This document shows positions 1 to 10,250 of a stretch of DNA of 64,000 nt, piece by piece. The stretch covers positions 62,001-126,000 of the forward strand of contig JAHJNN010000008.1 of NCBI GenBank assembly GCA_018820765.1. The letters are read 5' to 3'. The notes below the pieces were generated by a model that was given only the letters and a program-made list of their open reading frames with translations, was not told the DNA's origin and ran no database searches. The DNA is from Gammaproteobacteria bacterium. GTDB lineage: Bacteria; Pseudomonadota; Gammaproteobacteria; Burkholderiales; Thiobacillaceae. Made by a program: the position numbers and the translations under genes. The stretch's first letter is position 1. The number at the start of each line of letters is the position of its first letter.

Positions 1-363
1 CACGATGATCTGGCGTTCGCCCGGCGGGGCGGGAAAGTGGCGGCGCAGTTCGCCCCATGCGGCGTCCTGCCGGCGTACGGCGTGGCCGCGCCCATACAGG
101 CGCAGGATCAGCGGGGCGGCGTCGAAGCTGCACCACATCAGCGTCATGCGGCCGTCGTGCTTCAGGTGGGCGGCGGTCTCGTTGCCGCTGCCGGTGAGAT
201 CGAGGTAGGCGACGCGGCGGTCGGACAGCACGCGCAGGCTGTCCATGCCCTTGGGCGACAGGTTGAGGCGGCTGTCGGCGGTGCCGCTCGCGGTGAAAAA
301 CAGCTTTTGCGCAGCGATGAAGGCGCGATGTCTGGCCTCGAGCGCAGGGTAGAAGCGCGCCAT
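1..363 (-). CDS. Pyridoxamine 5'-phosphate oxidase-like flavoprotein (partial, C-terminus outside window)
   Basis: The first 121 codons are visible; the gene runs off the left edge. The start [15 protein letters not shown] and the later stretches FFTASGTADSRLNLSPKGMD and TLMWCSFDAAP fit the FMN-binding split-barrel family related to pyridoxamine phosphate oxidase. Members bind FMN or F420, and the substrate cannot be read from sequence. The ATG at 363..361 overlaps the stop of the LON-domain gene by one base (TGATG), so the two are probably translated together. Because the C-terminal half is missing, only the family is called. Confidence 0.75.
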   Translation of the reverse strand, partial: MARFYPALEARHRAFIAAQKLFFTASGTADSRLNLSPKGMDSLRVLSDRRVAYLDLTGSGNETAAHLKHDGRMTLMWCSFDAAPLILRLYGRGHAVRRQDAAWGELRRHFPAPPGERQIIV

Positions 364-959
364 CAGTTGACCTGCTTCTTGAGGAACTCGGTGAGGATGC
401 GCAGGCGCATCACGCTGTCGTTCATTTCCAGCAGGCTTTGCTTGATGCCGAGCTTGAGCGGCAGCACTTCGGACAGCCGGTAGCCGACCCACACGGCGTC
501 GTCGAAAGCGTGCGGCGCGGGGAAATGCGCATCGCCGTATTCGTTGACGATGTGGCGCAGGATTTCGACGGCGAGTTCGAGATCGTCCGGCACGGTGGCG
601 GCGATTTCGCTGCTGACCGCCTCCACGCTGCCGATGAGCAGGCCGCTGGGTTCGGTGCGGGTGTTGCGGATGACGAAGCGCTCCTGCGCCTGCGTGTCGA
701 TGTGCAGGATGCCTGTTTCAGGCATGTCCCAGTCGGTCACGATGACGCGGGTGCCGACGGAATGGGGAACCGCAGGGGTGCCGGTCTCGGTGCCTTCGCG
801 GATGGCGCAGATGCCGAACGGTGTGTCGTCGGCGATGGCCTGCTTGACCATGTCGAGATAACGCTGCTCGAAGATGCGCAGGGGCAGGCGTCCGCCCGGG
901 AACACAACGGCGTTGAGGGGAAACAGCGGCAGGGTGGGGGAAGAGAATACGGCACTCAC
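363..959 (-). CDS. Stand-alone LON substrate-binding domain protein
   Basis: This 198-aa protein contains the motif [20 protein letters not shown] at its N-terminus, typical of the N-terminal substrate-binding domain of Lon protease. No AAA+ or Ser-Lys protease domain follows, so it is the stand-alone form common in proteobacteria; its cellular role is not established. I start at GTG 959 because it overlaps the UbiX stop as GTGA. A longer open frame upstream runs through ubiX in another frame and is not real. The next gene overlaps its stop by one base. Confidence 0.85.
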   Translation of the reverse strand: MSAVFSSPTLPLFPLNAVVFPGGRLPLRIFEQRYLDMVKQAIADDTPFGICAIREGTETGTPAVPHSVGTRVIVTDWDMPETGILHIDTQAQERFVIRNTRTEPSGLLIGSVEAVSSEIAATVPDDLELAVEILRHIVNEYGDAHFPAPHAFDDAVWVGYRLSEVLPLKLGIKQSLLEMNDSVMRLRILTEFLKKQVN

Positions 960-1573
960 GGCGCGTCTCCCCAGCGGGCCATCAACTGGTGCTGGATGCC
1001 CAGCTGGTCGAGGATGCGCGCGACGATGAAGTCGACGATGGCTTCGACCGATTGCGGCCGGTGATAAAACCCGGGATTGGCGGGCAGGATCACCGCATTC
1101 ATCCGCGACAGGGTCAGCATGTTTTCCAGGTGCAGGGTGGAAAACGGCGCTTCGCGCGGCACCAGGATCAGTTTCCGCTGCTCTTTCAGCATCACGTCGG
1201 CGGCGCGCTCGATCAGGTTGTCGGACATGCCGTGAGCGATGGCGGCGAGCGTGCCCATCGAACACGGGCACACCACCATCGCATCGGCCGGATTGGATCC
1301 GGAGGCGACCGGCGCATTCCAGTCGTCGCGGCCGAACACGCGCAGCTGGCCGTCGCGTGCGTTCAGGCTTTCGGACAACTGTTTTTCGAGATCGCCGGCG
1401 CGGGCGGGCAGCGCCACTCCGAGCTCCTGTTTGGCGACGATGTGGGCGGCCTGCGAGACCAGCAGGTACACGCGCACCTCGGCCGCCAGCAGACATTCGA
1501 GCAGGCGCAGGCCATAGGCCATGCCGGACGCGCCGGACAGCGCCAGGGTTACGGTATGGACGGGGGGATGCAT
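956..1573 (-). CDS. ubiX: Flavin prenyltransferase UbiX (UbiX/Pad1 family)
   Basis: This 205-aa protein makes prenylated FMN from FMN and dimethylallyl phosphate, the cofactor that UbiD-type decarboxylases need in ubiquinone synthesis. The family signatures are clear: [19 protein letters not shown] at the N-terminus (flavin-phosphate loop), [14 protein letters not shown] in the middle, and [16 protein letters not shown] towards the C-terminus. Length is normal. The ATG at 1573 lies inside the end of the Gx-transporter gene (25-bp overlap), and the stop overlaps the GTG of the LON gene. No ubiD is in the window. Confidence 0.92.
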   Translation of the reverse strand: MHPPVHTVTLALSGASGMAYGLRLLECLLAAEVRVYLLVSQAAHIVAKQELGVALPARAGDLEKQLSESLNARDGQLRVFGRDDWNAPVASGSNPADAMVVCPCSMGTLAAIAHGMSDNLIERAADVMLKEQRKLILVPREAPFSTLHLENMLTLSRMNAVILPANPGFYHRPQSVEAIVDFIVARILDQLGIQHQLMARWGDAP

Positions 1574-2109
1574 GTCGCGGATTGTCGCCCGGATGGTGCG
1601 GGGCGGGCAAGCAAACGCGCCACGATGACACCGTTCACCGCGCCGAAAATCAGGGCGGCGGCGGCAAATATCGGCAGCAGCTTGAGCAAAGCCGCGCCCG
1701 GCAACAGCCACCACCCGGCCAGCGCGAGTTGTCCGCCGATGTGGCCGAAGGCCGCCAGCACCGACAGGCTGACCGGGCCGAAATGGCGTTGCGGCAGATG
1801 CTGTGCCAATGCCAGGACGGCCAGGCTGACGAGTGCGCCGGAAGCCGACAGCCAGAAGCCCGGCGCGAACAGGCTGCCCAGCAGCAGGCCGCCGGCGAGC
1901 ACGCGCAGGGACGACACCCAGGCTGCGGCGCGCCAGCCGTATTGCAGAAGCACCAGCAGGATGACGATGTTGGCCAGTCCCGGCTTGACCCCGGGAATGG
2001 GGCTGGGGATCGCCGCTTCGGCGAGCGTGAGGCCGATCGCCAGTGCCGCCAGCCGCGCAATGCGGCGGTCGGCGGCCGTGACCGGTAATTCAATAGCCGA
2101 GGGTGTCAT
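1549..2109 (-). CDS. Gx transporter family membrane protein (heptaprenyl diphosphate synthase component I-like)
   Basis: This 186-aa, strongly hydrophobic protein carries the family signature around [19 protein letters not shown] followed by about four to five membrane segments. The family was named after component I of heptaprenyl diphosphate synthase but is now usually described as an ECF-like small membrane transporter. It follows the NusG-II-domain gene with a 20-bp overlap and precedes ubiX with a 25-bp overlap. The NusG-II/Gx pair is a recurrent unit, often near redox or quinone genes, so a link to quinone or isoprenoid handling is plausible but inferred. Confidence 0.8.
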   Translation of the reverse strand: MTPSAIELPVTAADRRIARLAALAIGLTLAEAAIPSPIPGVKPGLANIVILLVLLQYGWRAAAWVSSLRVLAGGLLLGSLFAPGFWLSASGALVSLAVLALAQHLPQRHFGPVSLSVLAAFGHIGGQLALAGWWLLPGAALLKLLPIFAAAALIFGAVNGVIVARLLARPAPSGRQSATCIPPSIP

Positions 2110-2452
2110 AGGCAGCGGTGCGGCCGTGGATTTCGAGGCTGACCTGGTTCGGCAGGCACAGCGCCGCCTGGCCGGACTGCGTGAGCCAGCCCTGCTTCAC
2201 GCACAGCTGGCGCGGCGACGGGTCGGCTGCCACGCGGGCGCGGCCGGGTTCGATTTCGATCCGGGTGGTGCCGAGCGGGCCGTCGACGGAAAAGGCGTGC
2301 GCGTGGGTGAGCGCGGTGGTTTTCACCACCTGGCCGGCGGCGCGGATGACGGCGGTGTCGCCGCGCTGACCGCCCCAGGCCAATACGCTCAGCGCGATGA
2401 CGAGGCCGCCCCCCGCCAGCAACACGCCCACGTCGCCGGCACGAAGCAGCAT
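2090..2452 (-). CDS. NusG domain II-containing membrane-anchored protein
   Basis: This 120-aa protein has one N-terminal membrane segment (about residues 5-27) followed by a small beta-rich NusG domain II-like region with RIEIEPGRARVAADPSPRQL and KQGW. In this family the domain is exported and unrelated to transcription elongation. The ATG at 2452 overlaps the rapZ stop (TGATG), and the end overlaps the Gx-transporter gene. Function is unknown; co-occurrence with the Gx-transporter family is the main clue. Confidence 0.75.
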   Translation of the reverse strand: MLLRAGDVGVLLAGGGLVIALSVLAWGGQRGDTAVIRAAGQVVKTTALTHAHAFSVDGPLGTTRIEIEPGRARVAADPSPRQLCVKQGWLTQSGQAALCLPNQVSLEIHGRTAAYDTLGY

Positions 2453-3288
2453 CAGGCCAGCTCGCGGTGGCGCACCAGTACCTGCTCGCGTTCGCGGAAG
2501 GCGGCGCCCAGCGTTTCGGCGAAGTAGACGCTGCGGTGCTGGCCGCCGGTGCAGCCGATGGCCACCGTCAGGTAGGCGCGATGGTCGCGGATGAAGCACG
2601 GCAGCCAGTTCTCGACGAAGCCGCGGATGTCGGCCAAGAGCGCCATGGCGTTGGGGCTGGATTCGATGTAATCCTTCACCGGCTGGTCGCAGCCGGTGAG
2701 CGGCTTGAGTTCGGCGACGTAGTGCGGGTTGGGCAGGCAGCGCACGTCGAACACCAGGTCGGCATCGAGCGGAATCCCGTGCTTGAAGCCGAAGGACTCG
2801 AACAAGAGCGTGATGCGCGAGCGGTCCTGTCCGAGCAGATCCTTGATCCACATCCGCAGCGCCGCGGCGGACAGGTCGCTGGTGTCGATGCGGTGCGCCA
2901 GCGGCGCAATGTCGGCGAGCATCTCGCGTTCGAGCTGGATGGCTTCCTGCAGCGACACGCTGTCGCTGGACAGCGGATGGCGCCGCCGCGTTTCGGAAAA
3001 GCGCTTGACCAGAGTCAGCGTCTTCGCCTCGAGGAAGATCATGCGCAGGTCGGCGCCCTGCTCGCGCAGCGCTCCGGCGATTTCCGGCAATTGCGAGAAA
3101 CTCGCGCTGCTGCGCGCGTCGATGGCGATGGCGATGCGCGCATGGCCTGCGCGCGTCAGGTAGGCGACCAGCGGCTGCAGCATGGCCAGCGGCAGGTTGT
3201 CGACGCAGTAGAAGCCGATGTCCTCCAGCACCGCGATGGCGATGCTCTTGCCTGAACCCGACAACCCCGAGACCAGAACGATCTGCAT
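2452..3288 (-). CDS. rapZ: RNase adapter protein RapZ
   Basis: This 278-aa protein is a P-loop nucleotide-binding protein with Walker A GLSGSGKS at residues 8-15, a CVDNLP motif and the C-terminal [12 protein letters not shown] signature of the RapZ/YvcJ family. In enterobacteria RapZ directs decay of the GlmZ small RNA and so controls GlcN6P synthesis. In betaproteobacteria only the neighbourhood with PTS regulators is conserved and the target is unproven. Its start overlaps the hprK stop by one base, giving a tightly coupled hprK-rapZ pair. Confidence 0.93.
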   Translation of the reverse strand: MQIVLVSGLSGSGKSIAIAVLEDIGFYCVDNLPLAMLQPLVAYLTRAGHARIAIAIDARSSASFSQLPEIAGALREQGADLRMIFLEAKTLTLVKRFSETRRRHPLSSDSVSLQEAIQLEREMLADIAPLAHRIDTSDLSAAALRMWIKDLLGQDRSRITLLFESFGFKHGIPLDADLVFDVRCLPNPHYVAELKPLTGCDQPVKDYIESSPNAMALLADIRGFVENWLPCFIRDHRAYLTVAIGCTGGQHRSVYFAETLGAAFREREQVLVRHRELA

Positions 3289-4238
3289 CAGCCGTCTCCG
3301 TCGATGGCGGCCTGCTGGCGCTGGATGAACTGTTCGAGCGGATTGATGCCGCGGCGTTTGAGCAGGTGGTTGCGCACTGCCACTTCGACCAACACGGCGA
3401 GGTTGCGGCCGGCGGCGACCGGGATGCGCACCTTGGGGATGGCGACGCCGAGGATGGTTTCGGTGGAGGCCACCATGTCGAGCCGGTTGAGCCCGACTTC
3501 GCCGATTTCGTGCGGGTGCACCAGCTCGACGATGAGCTTGAGATTCTTTTTCGGCTTGACCGCCATTTCGCCGAACAGGAAGCGGATATTGAGGATGCCC
3601 AGGCCGCGCACTTCGAGGAAGTCGAGAATCAGCGGCGGGCAGATGCCTTCCAGGGTTTCGGGAGCGACATGCTTGAGGTCGACCACGTCGTCCGCGACCA
3701 GCCGGTGGCCGCGTGTGATGAGTTCCAGCGCCAGCTCGCTCTTGCCGACCCCGGCATCGCCCTTGAGCAGGACGCCGGTGCCGAGGACTTCCAGGAAGAC
3801 CCCGTGTATCGAAGTGGTCTCGGCCAGGCCTTGCGTCAGGTAATGCCCCAGATGGGACATCAGGATGGGACTCGCAAGCGTCGACGTGAACAGCGGCGTT
3901 TCGGTGCGCTCGGCGCTGTCGAACAAGGTCGCCGGAACGGCCTCGCCGTTGGAAACGATGACGGCGGCCAGTTCGGTCGAAAACAGGTGGTCGATCGCAT
4001 CCTGCAGTCCGGATTCGGACAGGCTGCGCAGATAGTCCATTTCGGCAGGCCCCAGCACCTGCACCCGGTTCGGGTGGACGAAATTCAGGTGGCCGATCAG
4101 CGCCAGGGCCGGCTTCTGGATGGTTTCGGAAGACAGGATGCGGCGGCCGCCGTTGCGCCCGGCCACCCACCGCAGGTCGATTTGTCCCGCCATGTCGCGG
4201 AACAGGGTCTCGACCGAAACGTGGCTTGAATGCTCCAT
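3288..4238 (-). CDS. hprK: HPr kinase/phosphorylase
   Basis: This 316-aa bifunctional enzyme phosphorylates and dephosphorylates a serine of HPr. Residues 1-130 form the N-terminal domain. The kinase domain has Walker A GDAGVGKS at about 160-167, a preceding catalytic His in SIHG (about 145) and the signature [15 protein letters not shown]. In proteobacteria without sugar-PTS permeases it acts in a regulatory phosphorelay with PtsN. It lies 16 bp after ptsN and overlaps rapZ. The HPr gene itself is not in the window. Confidence 0.95.
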   Translation of the reverse strand: MEHSSHVSVETLFRDMAGQIDLRWVAGRNGGRRILSSETIQKPALALIGHLNFVHPNRVQVLGPAEMDYLRSLSESGLQDAIDHLFSTELAAVIVSNGEAVPATLFDSAERTETPLFTSTLASPILMSHLGHYLTQGLAETTSIHGVFLEVLGTGVLLKGDAGVGKSELALELITRGHRLVADDVVDLKHVAPETLEGICPPLILDFLEVRGLGILNIRFLFGEMAVKPKKNLKLIVELVHPHEIGEVGLNRLDMVASTETILGVAIPKVRIPVAAGRNLAVLVEVAVRNHLLKRRGINPLEQFIQRQQAAIDGDG

Positions 4239-4254
4239 GCGCCGGGCAGCGCGC

Positions 4255-4710
4255 CTAACCCGACCATGCGCCGAGCAGCGCGATCAGTTCGGCGGGGGTG
4301 GCGGTGTCGTGCATTTTCGTGCGCATGGCCTCGTCGCCGAACAGCTGGGCCAGTTCGCCGAGAATCTGCAGATGACGTTCGTTGGCATCCTTGGGAACCA
4401 GCAGGATGAAACACAGCGTGACCGGCTGGTTGTCGGGGGCATCGAATTCGAGCGGCGCCTTCAGGCGGTAGAACGCGCCGCTGGCGTCTTTCAGACCCTT
4501 GATCCGTCCATGCGGAATGGCGATGCCGTAGCCGAGCGCGGTCGAGCCCAGGCGTTCGCGTTCGAACAGGCTGGTGAAAATGTCGGTGGCCTTGAGACCG
4601 TGGGTCTGGGCGAACAGTTCGGCTGCGTGTTCGAACAGTTTTTTCTTGCTGGAAAAGCTGAGATCCAGCAGGGTGGTGTCGGGAGTGAGGAGGGGGGCGA
4701 TTAGGTTCAT
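4255..4710 (-). CDS. ptsN: PTS IIA-like nitrogen regulatory protein PtsN
   Basis: This 151-aa EIIA-Ntr protein has the phosphorylatable His at residue 67 in GYGIAIPHGR, and the usual C-terminal core with LLVPKDANERHLQIL. It receives phosphate from the Ntr PTS chain and adjusts targets such as potassium transport and RpoN-linked functions in other proteobacteria. The gene sits between hpf and hprK in the common rpoN-hpf-ptsN-hprK-rapZ order. Confidence 0.94.
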   Translation of the reverse strand: MNLIAPLLTPDTTLLDLSFSSKKKLFEHAAELFAQTHGLKATDIFTSLFERERLGSTALGYGIAIPHGRIKGLKDASGAFYRLKAPLEFDAPDNQPVTLCFILLVPKDANERHLQILGELAQLFGDEAMRTKMHDTATPAELIALLGAWSG

Positions 4711-4757
4711 GCCGGTTGCAAGGCCGGGAAAGGAGGCCGGTGTCCGAAAATTATACG

Positions 4758-4774
4758 CCCGGAGGGTCTCCGGG
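4758..4774 (-). promoter_or_regulatory. Perfect 7-bp hairpin in the hpf-ptsN gap
   Basis: CCCGGAG at 4758-4764 and CTCCGGG at 4768-4774 form a perfect stem with a 3-base loop. On the minus strand it is followed by CGTATAATTTTC, a short weak U-run, so it could act as a partial terminator or mRNA-stabilising hairpin between hpf and ptsN. The same downstream stretch contains TATAAT, but no -35 box sits at the right spacing. Role uncertain. Confidence 0.35.
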
Positions 4775-4797
4775 CTGCCCTGTCAGAAAGGACTACG

Positions 4798-5133
4798 TCA
4801 GGCGGCACTCTCGGTGGCCTGATGCTTCAGGCCGCCGCCGTCCTGATGGACATCCGAGGTCTTTTCCTTATGCCTGACGATCTGGCGGTCCAACTTGTCG
4901 GCCAGCAGGTCGATCGCCGCATACATGTTGCCGTCTTCGCTGTGGGCGTGGAAATCGTGGCCCTTGACGTGCAGGGTGGCCTCCACTTTATGCACCAGCT
5001 TTTCCACCTGCATGATCACGCTCAGGTTGATGACGTGGTCAAAGTGGCGTTTGACGCGGTCGAGTTTCTCGGAAACGTAGTCGCGGATGGCCGGGGTCAC
5101 TTCCAGGTGGTGACCGGAAATCGTCAAATTCAT
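4798..5133 (-). CDS. hpf: Ribosome hibernation promoting factor, short form
   Basis: This 111-aa protein matches the S30Ae/HPF family from its first residues (MNLTISGHHLEVTPAIRDYV) through HSEDGNMYAAIDLLADKLDR. It lacks the long-form C-terminal dimerisation domain. HPF binds the small ribosomal subunit in stationary phase and promotes 100S dimer formation. The RBS GGAGG lies just before the ATG at 5133. The gene follows rpoN, as in many proteobacteria, and a sigma-70-like promoter lies in the 157-bp gap between them. Confidence 0.95.
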   Translation of the reverse strand: MNLTISGHHLEVTPAIRDYVSEKLDRVKRHFDHVINLSVIMQVEKLVHKVEATLHVKGHDFHAHSEDGNMYAAIDLLADKLDRQIVRHKEKTSDVHQDGGGLKHQATESAA

Positions 5134-5213
5134 AGAGCCTCCATAAGTCTGCTGAAAAACTGAAAACCGGCTTCACATCCCATTTTCAGGGGCGATCCCT
5201 TGCGCCCGATTTC

Positions 5214-5242
5214 ATTGTGGGTCGAAAGCGGAGCGCATTCAA
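5214..5242 (-). promoter_or_regulatory. Candidate sigma-70 promoter for hpf
   Basis: On the minus strand TTGAAT (5242-5237) is separated by 17 bp from CACAAT (5219-5214), about 80 bp before the hpf start. The match is moderate. It would let hpf, ptsN and downstream genes be expressed apart from rpoN. Confidence 0.4.
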
Positions 5243-5290
5243 GCGCGGCCGTGGCGCTTTCTTGCGGCTGTTTTTGAAAAGCCTTTGAGA

Positions 5291-6727
5291 TCAAAGTGCA
5301 CGCCGCATGTTGGCAGGCGGAATCTGCAGCGATTCGCGGTATTTGGCGACCGTGCGGCGCGCCACCACGATGCCCTGCTGGCCGAGCACTTCGGCCAGCT
5401 GTCCGTCGGACAACGGTTTCTTGCCGCTTTCGGCGGCGATCAGCTGCTTGATCAGTGCGCGGATGGCGGTCGAGGAACAGGCGCCGCCGTTGTCGGTGGA
5501 GACATGGCTGCCGAAAAAATACTTCAGCTCGTACAGGCCGCGCGGCGTCATCATGTACTTTTGCGTGGTGACGCGCGAAATGGTCGATTCGTGCAGCTCA
5601 ACCGCGTCGGCGATTTCGCGCAGCACCAGCGGCCGCATTGCCACCTCGCCGTGCTCGAAGAAATGTTTCTGGCGGTCGACGATGGCCTGCGAGACGCGCA
5701 GGATGGTGTCGAAGCGCTGCTGCACGTTCTTGATCAGCCAGCGTGCTTCCTGCAGCTGGCTGGCAAGCTGGCTGCCGCCGTTTTCGCGATGACGTGCCAG
5801 GATGTCGGCATAGACGCGATTGACCCGCAGCTTGGGCATCGCATCGGCGTTGAGGCTGGCGATCCACATGCCCTTGACCTTGCGCACATACACGTCGGGG
5901 ATGACGTAGTGCGTCTCGTCCGCGCCGAAGGCCGCTCCCGGGCGCGGATTCAGCGACAGGATCAGGGCACGCGCGGTACGCAAGGCGGTATCGTCGATCG
6001 CAAGAATCTTTTTCAGCTTGCCGACATCGCGCGCGGCCAACAGGTCGAGATAGTGCGAGGTCAGCCGCATGGCGGCGTCGCGCGCCGGGGTGTCGGGCGG
6101 CAGGGCGCGCAGTTGCAGAGTCAGGCATTCGGCCAGATTGCGCGCGCCGACGCCGGTCGGGTCCATGTTTTGCAAATGCTTGAGCGCGGTCTCGACTTCT
6201 TCCGGCTCGAGTTCCTCGAGTTCGGTTTGCAGGCCGGCGGTGATGTCCGCCAGCGGCTGGGTGAGGAAGCCGGATTCATCCAGATCGTCGATCAGGGCGG
6301 CCACCAGGGTGCGGTCGCGCAGGGTGAGGGGGCTGACGATCAGCTGGTTCAGCAGGTGTTCGCGCAGGGTCGCGCCTGACACCGAGCCTTGTGCATAGTC
6401 GTTGTCTTCGTCATCGCCCCCCGCCGTGCTGTAGTCGTTCCAGTCGGCGTCGTCCAGCGCGGTGGCCGGCTCGGATTCGGTGCTTTCGGCCTGGGGTGTT
6501 TCCGTGCTCTGCGTTTCGGCCTCGGCCGTATGGGCGACCGGCGCGTCGGCCGCAGCAAACTCGGCTTCGTCCTCGTCCTCGCGTTCCAGCAGCGGATTGT
6601 CCTGCAGGATCTGCTCCAGTTCCTGGTTCAGCTCGAGCGTCGACAGCTGCAGCAGCCGGATCGACTGTTGCAGCTGCGGCGTCAGGGTCAGGTGTTGGCC
6701 GAGCTTGAGTTGAAGACTGTGTTTCAT
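5291..6727 (-). CDS. rpoN: RNA polymerase sigma-54 factor
   Basis: This 478-aa protein has the glutamine/leucine-rich region I (MKHSLQLKLGQHLTLTPQLQ), an acidic region II rich in Glu and Asp (about residues 50-115), and the C-terminal RpoN box ARRTVAKYRE that contacts the -24 element. I start at ATG 6727, since the open frame extends six codons further but family members begin MK-SLQL. It recruits RNA polymerase to -24/-12 promoters together with AAA+ activators. One such activator and one strong such promoter lie in the pilus locus of this window. Confidence 0.97.
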   Translation of the reverse strand: MKHSLQLKLGQHLTLTPQLQQSIRLLQLSTLELNQELEQILQDNPLLEREDEDEAEFAAADAPVAHTAEAETQSTETPQAESTESEPATALDDADWNDYSTAGGDDEDNDYAQGSVSGATLREHLLNQLIVSPLTLRDRTLVAALIDDLDESGFLTQPLADITAGLQTELEELEPEEVETALKHLQNMDPTGVGARNLAECLTLQLRALPPDTPARDAAMRLTSHYLDLLAARDVGKLKKILAIDDTALRTARALILSLNPRPGAAFGADETHYVIPDVYVRKVKGMWIASLNADAMPKLRVNRVYADILARHRENGGSQLASQLQEARWLIKNVQQRFDTILRVSQAIVDRQKHFFEHGEVAMRPLVLREIADAVELHESTISRVTTQKYMMTPRGLYELKYFFGSHVSTDNGGACSSTAIRALIKQLIAAESGKKPLSDGQLAEVLGQQGIVVARRTVAKYRESLQIPPANMRRAL

Positions 6728-6796
6728 GGAACCAGAATACGGCAAAAATCGTGCCGACTTGAGCCAAGTGTAGCTGATTTGCTGTGGCTGTCTGTC

Positions 6797-7515
<719 letters not shown>

Positions 7516-7519
<4 letters not shown>

Positions 7520-8049
7520 GGCTGTGCGGCGGGCTGTTGAGTGCGGGGTTTCGGGCGGATGACGGCGCGCACCCGGCCGGACGGAGTTTTTGCATCGGGC
7601 TGGCCGACGACCTTGTAGAACTCGGTGTTGGCGTTGTACGAAATCTGCGCCCCGCGCAGTTCGTCGCTGCCGCGCCGCAGCTGGGCCTGGCCGATCAGTT
7701 CGAGCTGGCTTTTGACGCTGTCGTATTCGATGCGGTTGGCAAACCCCTCGATGAATTCGTCGCGGCCATCGACCTTCTGGCGGAAGGCCACGGGACGGCC
7801 GGTGGCGACGACCTTGTCGAGCCCGTCCTCGGTTTGCGTCACCTGCACGCGGTCGGCGCGCAGCATCAGGGTGCCCTGGCGGAGGATGACATTGCCCTGA
7901 TAGACGCTGACCTTGCGGATGTCGTCGAGGGTGACCGTATCGGCTTCGAGGTTGACCGGCTTGTCGCGGTCGGCCTTTTCGGCGTGGGCGGGCGCGGCCA
8001 GCAGTGCGGCGCACAGCACGGCAAAAAATCCTGATTTCAATGTATGCAT
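7516..8049 (-). CDS. lptA: LPS transport periplasmic protein LptA
   Basis: This 177-aa protein has a signal peptide ending near PAHA|EKAD and an OstA-like beta-jellyroll with [20 protein letters not shown]. LptA bridges inner and outer membrane in LPS transport. It lies 15 bp after lptC and overlaps lptB. The C-terminal tail is Pro/Gln-rich. Confidence 0.93.
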
Positions 8050-8064
8050 GGGAAGTATGATCGC

Positions 8065-8637
8065 TTAGCCTTTTCCGGAAATATAACGGGCCTGCACCCG
8101 TCCAGTCAGTTTGACGATGCGCTGCCGGGCATCGTATTCCATGGCGCCCGCGCGCAAAACCAGGATGTCGTCGCGAATGTCGACTGCGCCCGGCGCGCGC
8201 AACAGGTCGCGATCGGGGTACACCAGCAGTTGCGCCGTGCGCAGGGTCATGGCGGATTGTCCGGGACGGGCGGTGCGTTCCACGACGACCCCCTCGCGCA
8301 GGACCACCTCGTTGCCGTCGGAGGAAACCGTGGCCTGGCGGGCCGCCGCGCTGACGTCGCCGATTTCGGCGTCGAGTTGGACGAAGCGGGGCGACTCCAG
8401 TTCGGTGAGCTTGCTGCCGGAGTAGTGCATGAGCTTTCTGGCCGTCAGGCGGTAATGCGGTTTGCCTTGCGGGTCGGTGCGCAGCGCATCGAAGTTTTCC
8501 ATGATGCCTTCGGGATCGGTTCGGGTTGCCGGGCTGCCGTTGGCCGTCACCTGCACCGAGCGCTCGATCCAGAAGCTGAGGGTGGCCAGCAGCATCAGGA
8601 TTGCCAGCGGCAGCCACAGCGAACCCCGCGTGATCAT
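8065..8637 (-). CDS. lptC: LPS export system protein LptC
   Basis: This 190-aa protein has one N-terminal membrane anchor (about residues 8-24) and a periplasmic domain with [20 protein letters not shown], typical of LptC/YrbK. It docks LptA onto the LptBFG complex. It sits between kdsC and lptA. Confidence 0.92.
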   Translation of the reverse strand: MITRGSLWLPLAILMLLATLSFWIERSVQVTANGSPATRTDPEGIMENFDALRTDPQGKPHYRLTARKLMHYSGSKLTELESPRFVQLDAEIGDVSAAARQATVSSDGNEVVLREGVVVERTARPGQSAMTLRTAQLLVYPDRDLLRAPGAVDIRDDILVLRAGAMEYDARQRIVKLTGRVQARYISGKG

Positions 8638-8674
8638 GCCGTCCCCGGGCAGGCGATATGCAGCGGAAGTGCCG

Positions 8675-9217
8675 TCATTTCAGATAAGGCGCCAGCGCCG
8701 CGTCCAGCGTGCCCTGCGCCCGCATCAGGAATTCGCAGGCTTCGCGCACGGCGCCGTGTCCGGCTTCGCGCGTGGTGGTGTAATGGCTGTGTGCCTTCAC
8801 CAGTTCGGGCGCGGCGGGCACGGTGATCGCCAGGCCGGTACGCCGCATCACCGGCAGGTCGACCACGTCGTCGCCCATGTAGGCGGTGGATTCGCATTCG
8901 ATATTCAGTTCGCGGCACAGCGCTTCGTACACCGCCAGCTTGTCGTGCGCGCCCTGGTGGATGATCTCGATGCCGAGATTTCTGGCGCGATGTTCCACCA
9001 CGCGCGAACTGCGCCCGGTGATGATGGCCAGTTCGATGCCGCTGCCCTTGAGCATTTTCAGGCCGTGGCCGTCGAGCGAATTGAAGCCCTTGTATTCCTG
9101 CCCGTCGTCGGCCAGAAACAGGGTGCCGTCGGTCATCACGCCGTCGACGTCGAAGGCGATCAGGCGGATTTTCTGCGCACGGGCGATGAGGGCCGTATTC
9201 ATCACACCGGCGGTCAT
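8675..9217 (-). CDS. kdsC: 3-deoxy-D-manno-octulosonate-8-phosphate phosphatase KdsC
   Basis: This 180-aa HAD phosphatase has DVDGVMTDG as motif I, a Thr in IITGRSS as motif II and the Asp pair of YMGDDVVDLPVM as motif IV. It lacks a cap domain, like other KdsC tetramers. It releases phosphate from Kdo-8-P for LPS core synthesis. The ATG at 9217 overlaps the kdsD stop (TGATG), and another ATG at 9202 is possible. The larger open frame that continues upstream is a shadow of kdsD. Confidence 0.94.
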   Translation of the reverse strand: MTAGVMNTALIARAQKIRLIAFDVDGVMTDGTLFLADDGQEYKGFNSLDGHGLKMLKGSGIELAIITGRSSRVVEHRARNLGIEIIHQGAHDKLAVYEALCRELNIECESTAYMGDDVVDLPVMRRTGLAITVPAAPELVKAHSHYTTTREAGHGAVREACEFLMRAQGTLDAALAPYLK

Positions 9218-10203
9218 CACACCACCCCCGCTTTCAGCAGATCGTGCATGTTGAGCGCACCCACCAGGGTGTTGTCGGCGTCGACCACCAGCAGGCCGTT
9301 GATTTTCAGGGTGTCCATTTTTTCCACTGCCGCCACGGCGAGTTCGTCCGCGCGGATCGTCTTCGGATTTGAGGTCATCAGGTCGGCGATTTTCGCCTGC
9401 TGCAGGTCGAGCGCATGCTCCAGCGCGCGGCGCAGGTCGCCGTCGGTAAAGAGGCCAACCACGCGGCCGGCGGCGTCGACCACGGCGGTCATGCCGAGTC
9501 CCTTCTTCGTCATTTCGAACAGGGCGGCCTTGAGCGTGGCGTCGCGGTCGACCCGGGGCAAGGCCTCGCCGGCGTGCATGACGTCGCTCACATGCACCAG
9601 CAGGCGCCGCCCGAGCGTGCCGCCGGGATGGGTGCGGGCAAAGTCGTCGGCCGAAAAGCCGCGCGCGTCGAGCAGCGCCATCGCCAGCGCATCGCCCAGT
9701 GCCAGCGCCGCCGTGGTGCTGGCGGTGGGCGCCAGCTTGAGCGGGCAGGCTTCCTTGTCGACGGCGGCATTGAGGTGAGCGTCGGCCTCGCGTGCCAGGG
9801 TCGAGTTGGGGTTGCCAGTCATCGCGATGAGCTTGGCGCCGCGCCGCTTGATGAGCGGCACGATGCTGACGATTTCGTTGCTCTCGCCCGAATTCGACAG
9901 CGCCAGCACCACGTCGTCGTGCGCGATCATGCCGAGGTCGCCATGGCTGGCTTCGCCCGGGTGCATGAAAAACGCCGGGGTACCGGTAGATGCCAGGGTG
10001 GCGGCGATCTTGCCGCCGATGTGTCCCGACTTGCCCATGCCCGACACCACCACGCGGCCCTTGCACGCCAGGATCAGGTGGACGGCGTCGACAAAGCCGC
10101 CGTCGAGGCGATCGGACAGGGCACGCAGGGCATCGGCCTCGATGTCGAGTACCTGGCGCGCCAATGCAAGCAAATGTTCGGAAGGGGTGTGTGGGGTGAG
10201 CAT
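9217..10203 (-). CDS. kdsD: D-arabinose-5-phosphate isomerase (KdsD/KpsF family)
   Basis: This 328-aa protein has an N-terminal SIS sugar isomerase domain (GKVVVSGMGKSGHIG-type loop: VVVSGMGKSGHIGGKIAATL) and two C-terminal CBS domains with TDGDLRRAL. It converts ribulose-5-P to arabinose-5-P, the first step to Kdo. I use ATG 10203; an in-frame TTG three codons upstream is less likely. The palindrome AGTATACT at 10212-10219 lies in the 47-bp gap to the divergent kef gene and may hold a -10 box for either. Confidence 0.95.
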   Translation of the reverse strand: MLTPHTPSEHLLALARQVLDIEADALRALSDRLDGGFVDAVHLILACKGRVVVSGMGKSGHIGGKIAATLASTGTPAFFMHPGEASHGDLGMIAHDDVVLALSNSGESNEIVSIVPLIKRRGAKLIAMTGNPNSTLAREADAHLNAAVDKEACPLKLAPTASTTAALALGDALAMALLDARGFSADDFARTHPGGTLGRRLLVHVSDVMHAGEALPRVDRDATLKAALFEMTKKGLGMTAVVDAAGRVVGLFTDGDLRRALEHALDLQQAKIADLMTSNPKTIRADELAVAAVEKMDTLKINGLLVVDADNTLVGALNMHDLLKAGVV

Positions 10204-10250
10204 GGTCGGCAAGTATACTAAAGCCTGATCTCTCGACCGCTTTTTCCCTG

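Noticed and set aside
10212-10219. Palindrome AGTATACT as an operator between kdsD and kef
   Set aside because: It is short and may simply be overlapping -10 boxes. No second copy or longer symmetry is seen.
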